NCBI GenBank assembly: GCA_902779125.1
Contig: CACZAC010000031.1
Coordinates: forward strand, 1 to 43,181
DNA: 43,181 nucleotides
Source of the DNA: an uncultured Bacteroidales bacterium
GTDB lineage: Bacteria; Bacteroidota; Bacteroidia; Bacteroidales; Muribaculaceae
Reading direction: 5' to 3'
The notes beneath the pieces are model-generated. The model saw only the letters and a list, made by a program, of their open reading frames with translations. It was not told where the DNA came from and searched no databases. Shown here one piece after another: positions 41,405 through 43,181 of the stretch (position 1 is its first letter; each line of letters opens with the position of its first letter). A program made the position numbers and the translations under genes.

Positions 41405-42715
41405 TTAATTCCAGGTACCAGACAACAGGTAGTCAATAAGGGCGGTGACGTCGGCAATGTTGACCTCCTGGTCCTGGGAGACATCGGCATTATCCACATT
41501 GATATAGGATGAATCCTGACTGAGGAGGTAGTCGATTAGGGCGGTGACGTCAGCAATGTTGACCTCATTGTCGCCGTTCACGTCACCACGCAGGCTGGAG
41601 CTGTCTTTAGCCGTGAAATACCCCGGGTTGTTCGGGCCGCCGTCGATATGGGCATAGGTCGCATCGATACAGTTGGCATCGTAGGTTGTACCCTGCCCAC
41701 CCACTAGGTTGTTGCAGTTCAAAAACATCGTATTAGACACTGTAACAGCCGTTGTGCTCCAGCCGATACCGACATAGATTGTTGTTAACGCGCTGCAGGA
41801 TTCGAACATGCCAGACGTGTTAGTCACGTTCGAGGTGTTGAAGTTGCTCAAGTCGAGGCTTGTCAAACGACTGCATTGAGAGAATAAGCTCTGCATGTTG
41901 GTCACGTTCGAGGTGTTGAAGCTGCCCAAGTCAAGACCCGTCAAATTTGAGCATTTTACAAACATGCTCTTCATGTTGGTTACGTTCGAGGTGTTGAAGC
42001 TGCTCAAGTCGAGGCTCTTCAAATGACTGCAATTTTGGAACATGGCACCAATGTCTGTCACGTTCCGTGTGTCGAAGTGGCTCACATCAATACTTGTCAA
42101 TAACCTGCAGTCATGGAACATATCAGCCATGTTGGTCACGTTCGAGGTGTTGAAGTTGCTCACGTCAAGGTTCTTCAAATTTTCGCAATAAATAAACATG
42201 TTCTTCATGGAAGTCACGTTGTCGGTGACGAACCCGCTCACGTCAAGGGTCGTTATGCCTTTGCATTGCCAGAACATGTTCGCCATGCTGGTCACATTCT
42301 CGGTATTGAAGTGACTCACGTCAAGGCTTGTCAATTTAGAGCAGAGCCTGAACATGTTGGTCATGTCTTCCACATTGGAGGTGTTGAGGTATTTGATATC
42401 AGAGATGGACTGGAGGTTTTCCATCCCATAAAACCAACCAAATGTTGATGTTGGAAGGGCATCGGCAAACGACGGGTTGAATACTACCCGCGTCACCGAT
42501 GACATTGTCCCGTCCAAATACCAGCCAGGATTGACAGATCCTGTATTCAGGTCATAACTTGTGCCTCCTCGAGTAGCTCTCAAGTCGTCGTAGTAGAACG
42601 TCAGTCTCGTGTAGTCCGGTCTGTACACTGCATAAGCCTCCTGGCCAAAGGTGCTCACCGAACACAGCAAGCACACTGTCACAACAAATAATCGATAAAT
42701 GTATTTCTTTTCCAT
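41405..42715 (-). CDS. BspA-type leucine-rich repeat surface protein with C-terminal dockerin repeats
   Basis: A 436-residue protein with a signal peptide (residues 1-24, ending SVSTFGQ). Residues about 110-320 hold eight DUF285 repeats of 26 residues with consensus MxxMFxxCSxLTSLDLSxF plus NTSNVTN, the BspA-type leucine-rich repeat. The last 60 residues carry two calcium-binding dockerin-like motifs (DVNGDNEVNIADVTALIDYL and a second ending ADVTALIDYLL). BspA-type proteins bind host proteins or other bacteria; the dockerin could bind a cohesin, though such tails are common in Bacteroidales without known cellulosomes. It has a full-consensus promoter and its own terminator, so it is a single-gene unit. 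Confidence 0.93.
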   Translation of the reverse strand: MEKKYIYRLFVVTVCLLCSVSTFGQEAYAVYRPDYTRLTFYYDDLRATRGGTSYDLNTGSVNPGWYLDGTMSSVTRVVFNPSFADALPTSTFGWFYGMENLQSISDIKYLNTSNVEDMTNMFRLCSKLTSLDVSHFNTENVTSMANMFWQCKGITTLDVSGFVTDNVTSMKNMFIYCENLKNLDVSNFNTSNVTNMADMFHDCRLLTSIDVSHFDTRNVTDIGAMFQNCSHLKSLDLSSFNTSNVTNMKSMFVKCSNLTGLDLGSFNTSNVTNMQSLFSQCSRLTSLDLSNFNTSNVTNTSGMFESCSALTTIYVGIGWSTTAVTVSNTMFLNCNNLVGGQGTTYDANCIDATYAHIDGGPNNPGYFTAKDSSSLRGDVNGDNEVNIADVTALIDYLLSQDSSYINVDNADVSQDQEVNIADVTALIDYLLSGTWN

Positions 42716-42748
42716 AATCCAATAATTTTATGTTATCCTAGTTTCTGG

Positions 42749-42780
42749 CAAAGATAATAAATGATTTAAAAATAATCAAA
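42749..42780 (-). promoter_or_regulatory. Bacteroides-type promoter of the leucine-rich repeat gene
   Basis: Minus strand: TTTG (42780-42777), 20-bp spacer, TATCTTTG (42756-42749). Full consensus; leader of about 30 nt before ATG 42715. Confidence 0.82.
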
Positions 42781-43021
42781 ATTTCAGTATAAAAATTATG
42801 GTTTATGATTAATGAACACAACAGTATTTGTCAAGAACCCACAAGGAAACCACCACTACCACTGACTTGCCAACAAGAATATGTCAATATTGATGGTTAA
42901 TTGAATCTTTAATATTCGTCTATATAACTGCCCAATATTTCAGTCTTTTTGATGAAAATCCGTATCTACAAAATAGAACAAATAGATGAAACTAAAAGCA
43001 AAATTATCCAGCAAAATTCCA
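42781..43021. other. AT-rich intergenic stretch, nothing identified
   Basis: Between the promoter of the leucine-rich repeat gene and the terminator of tRNA-Leu(CAA). No reading frame, word array or hairpin of note was found here. Confidence 0.4.
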
Positions 43022-43068
43022 ACTGGAAAAAGAAAAAGGTGCTGAAACTCATTGAGTTTCAGTACCTT
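43022..43068 (-). terminator. Terminator of tRNA-Leu(CAA)
   Basis: On the minus strand AAGGTACTGAAACTC, loop AAT, and its complement (one mismatch) form a 15-bp stem followed by TTTTTCTTTTT. It begins 16 bp after the tRNA 3' end. Confidence 0.85.
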
Positions 43069-43083
43069 ACGCTTTGTTTTCTG

Positions 43084-43167
43084 TACCCAGAGCCGGGGTC
43101 GAACCGGCACGGGTGTTACCCCATTGGTGTTTGAGACCAACGCGTCTACCGATTCCGCCATCTGGGC
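43084..43167 (-). tRNA. tRNA-Leu (anticodon CAA)
   Basis: The minus strand folds as a class II tRNA. The acceptor GCCCAGA pairs with TCTGGGT (first pair G-U), the D arm has CGGTAGACGC, the anticodon arm is TTGGT-CTCAAAC-ACCAA giving anticodon CAA (UUG codon), there is a long variable arm and the T arm has GGTTCGACCCC. The 3' CCA is not encoded, unlike the CAG tRNA in this window. Confidence 0.96.
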
Positions 43168-43181
43168 GTCGAAGCGGGTGC

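Noticed and set aside
42949-43161. Short reading frames at the right edge
   Set aside because: They cover the tRNA-Leu(CAA) gene and its terminator and show no protein features.

Overview
The window is Bacteroidales (Bacteroidota) DNA. Evidence: many copies of the Bacteroides-type -7 promoter box TANNTTTG, three of them with TTTG exactly 20 bp upstream; almost no Shine-Dalgarno sites; a BspA-type leucine-rich surface protein with dockerin repeats; a DUF2723 glycosyltransferase; a GIN/DUF2807 lipoprotein and a DUF3667-type gene. The genus cannot be fixed from the sequence alone.

Layout. 1-189: the start of a DUF4062 gene leaving the window on the minus strand. 567-11591 (plus strand): DUF2723 glycosyltransferase, polysaccharide deacetylase, queG, a lipoprotein, cstA and a 1019-residue secreted protein of unknown function. 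11742-11826: tRNA-Leu(CAG), minus. 11993-17211 (minus): Ig-like lipoprotein, MBL-fold hydrolase coupled to a histidine kinase, and a HAD phosphatase. 17353-18950 (plus): Fe-type superoxide dismutase translationally coupled to an exported protein of unknown function. 19003-20656 (minus): DUF2807 lipoprotein and a VanX-like dipeptidase. 20879-35989 (minus): a 15-gene lysine fermentation operon. 36293-42715 (minus): NhaC antiporter, a 5'-nucleotidase with a small beta-grasp-like partner gene, a 265-bp MITE, a broken DUF3667 gene and a leucine-rich repeat/dockerin protein. 43084-43167: tRNA-Leu(CAA), minus.

The operon runs atoD-kal-kce-kdd-kamA-kamB-kamC-kamD-kamE-atoA-crt-hbd-bcd-etfB-etfA, with a promoter box at 36036-36043 and a strong terminator at 20816-20855. 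It encodes lysine 2,3-aminomutase (KamA), the B12/PLP-dependent aminomutase KamDE with its accessory proteins KamB and KamC, then Kdd, Kce and Kal to crotonyl-CoA, Bcd/EtfAB to butyryl-CoA, and a CoA transferase that releases butyrate. Hbd and Crt add a second route from acetoacetyl-CoA to crotonyl-CoA. No thiolase and no dedicated lysine permease is present, although an NhaC antiporter lies directly upstream.

The least expected feature is a family of intergenic elements made of short tandem words, mostly 7 nt long, arranged as long imperfect hairpins around a small GC-rich core of the GCGGATGCC type. Word sequences differ from copy to copy while period and architecture persist. Five of them fill, almost to the base, the stop-to-start gaps of the lysine operon, and two supply the last codons and stop codon of neighbouring genes. 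A near-identical 9-nt-period array occurs on each side of the operon.
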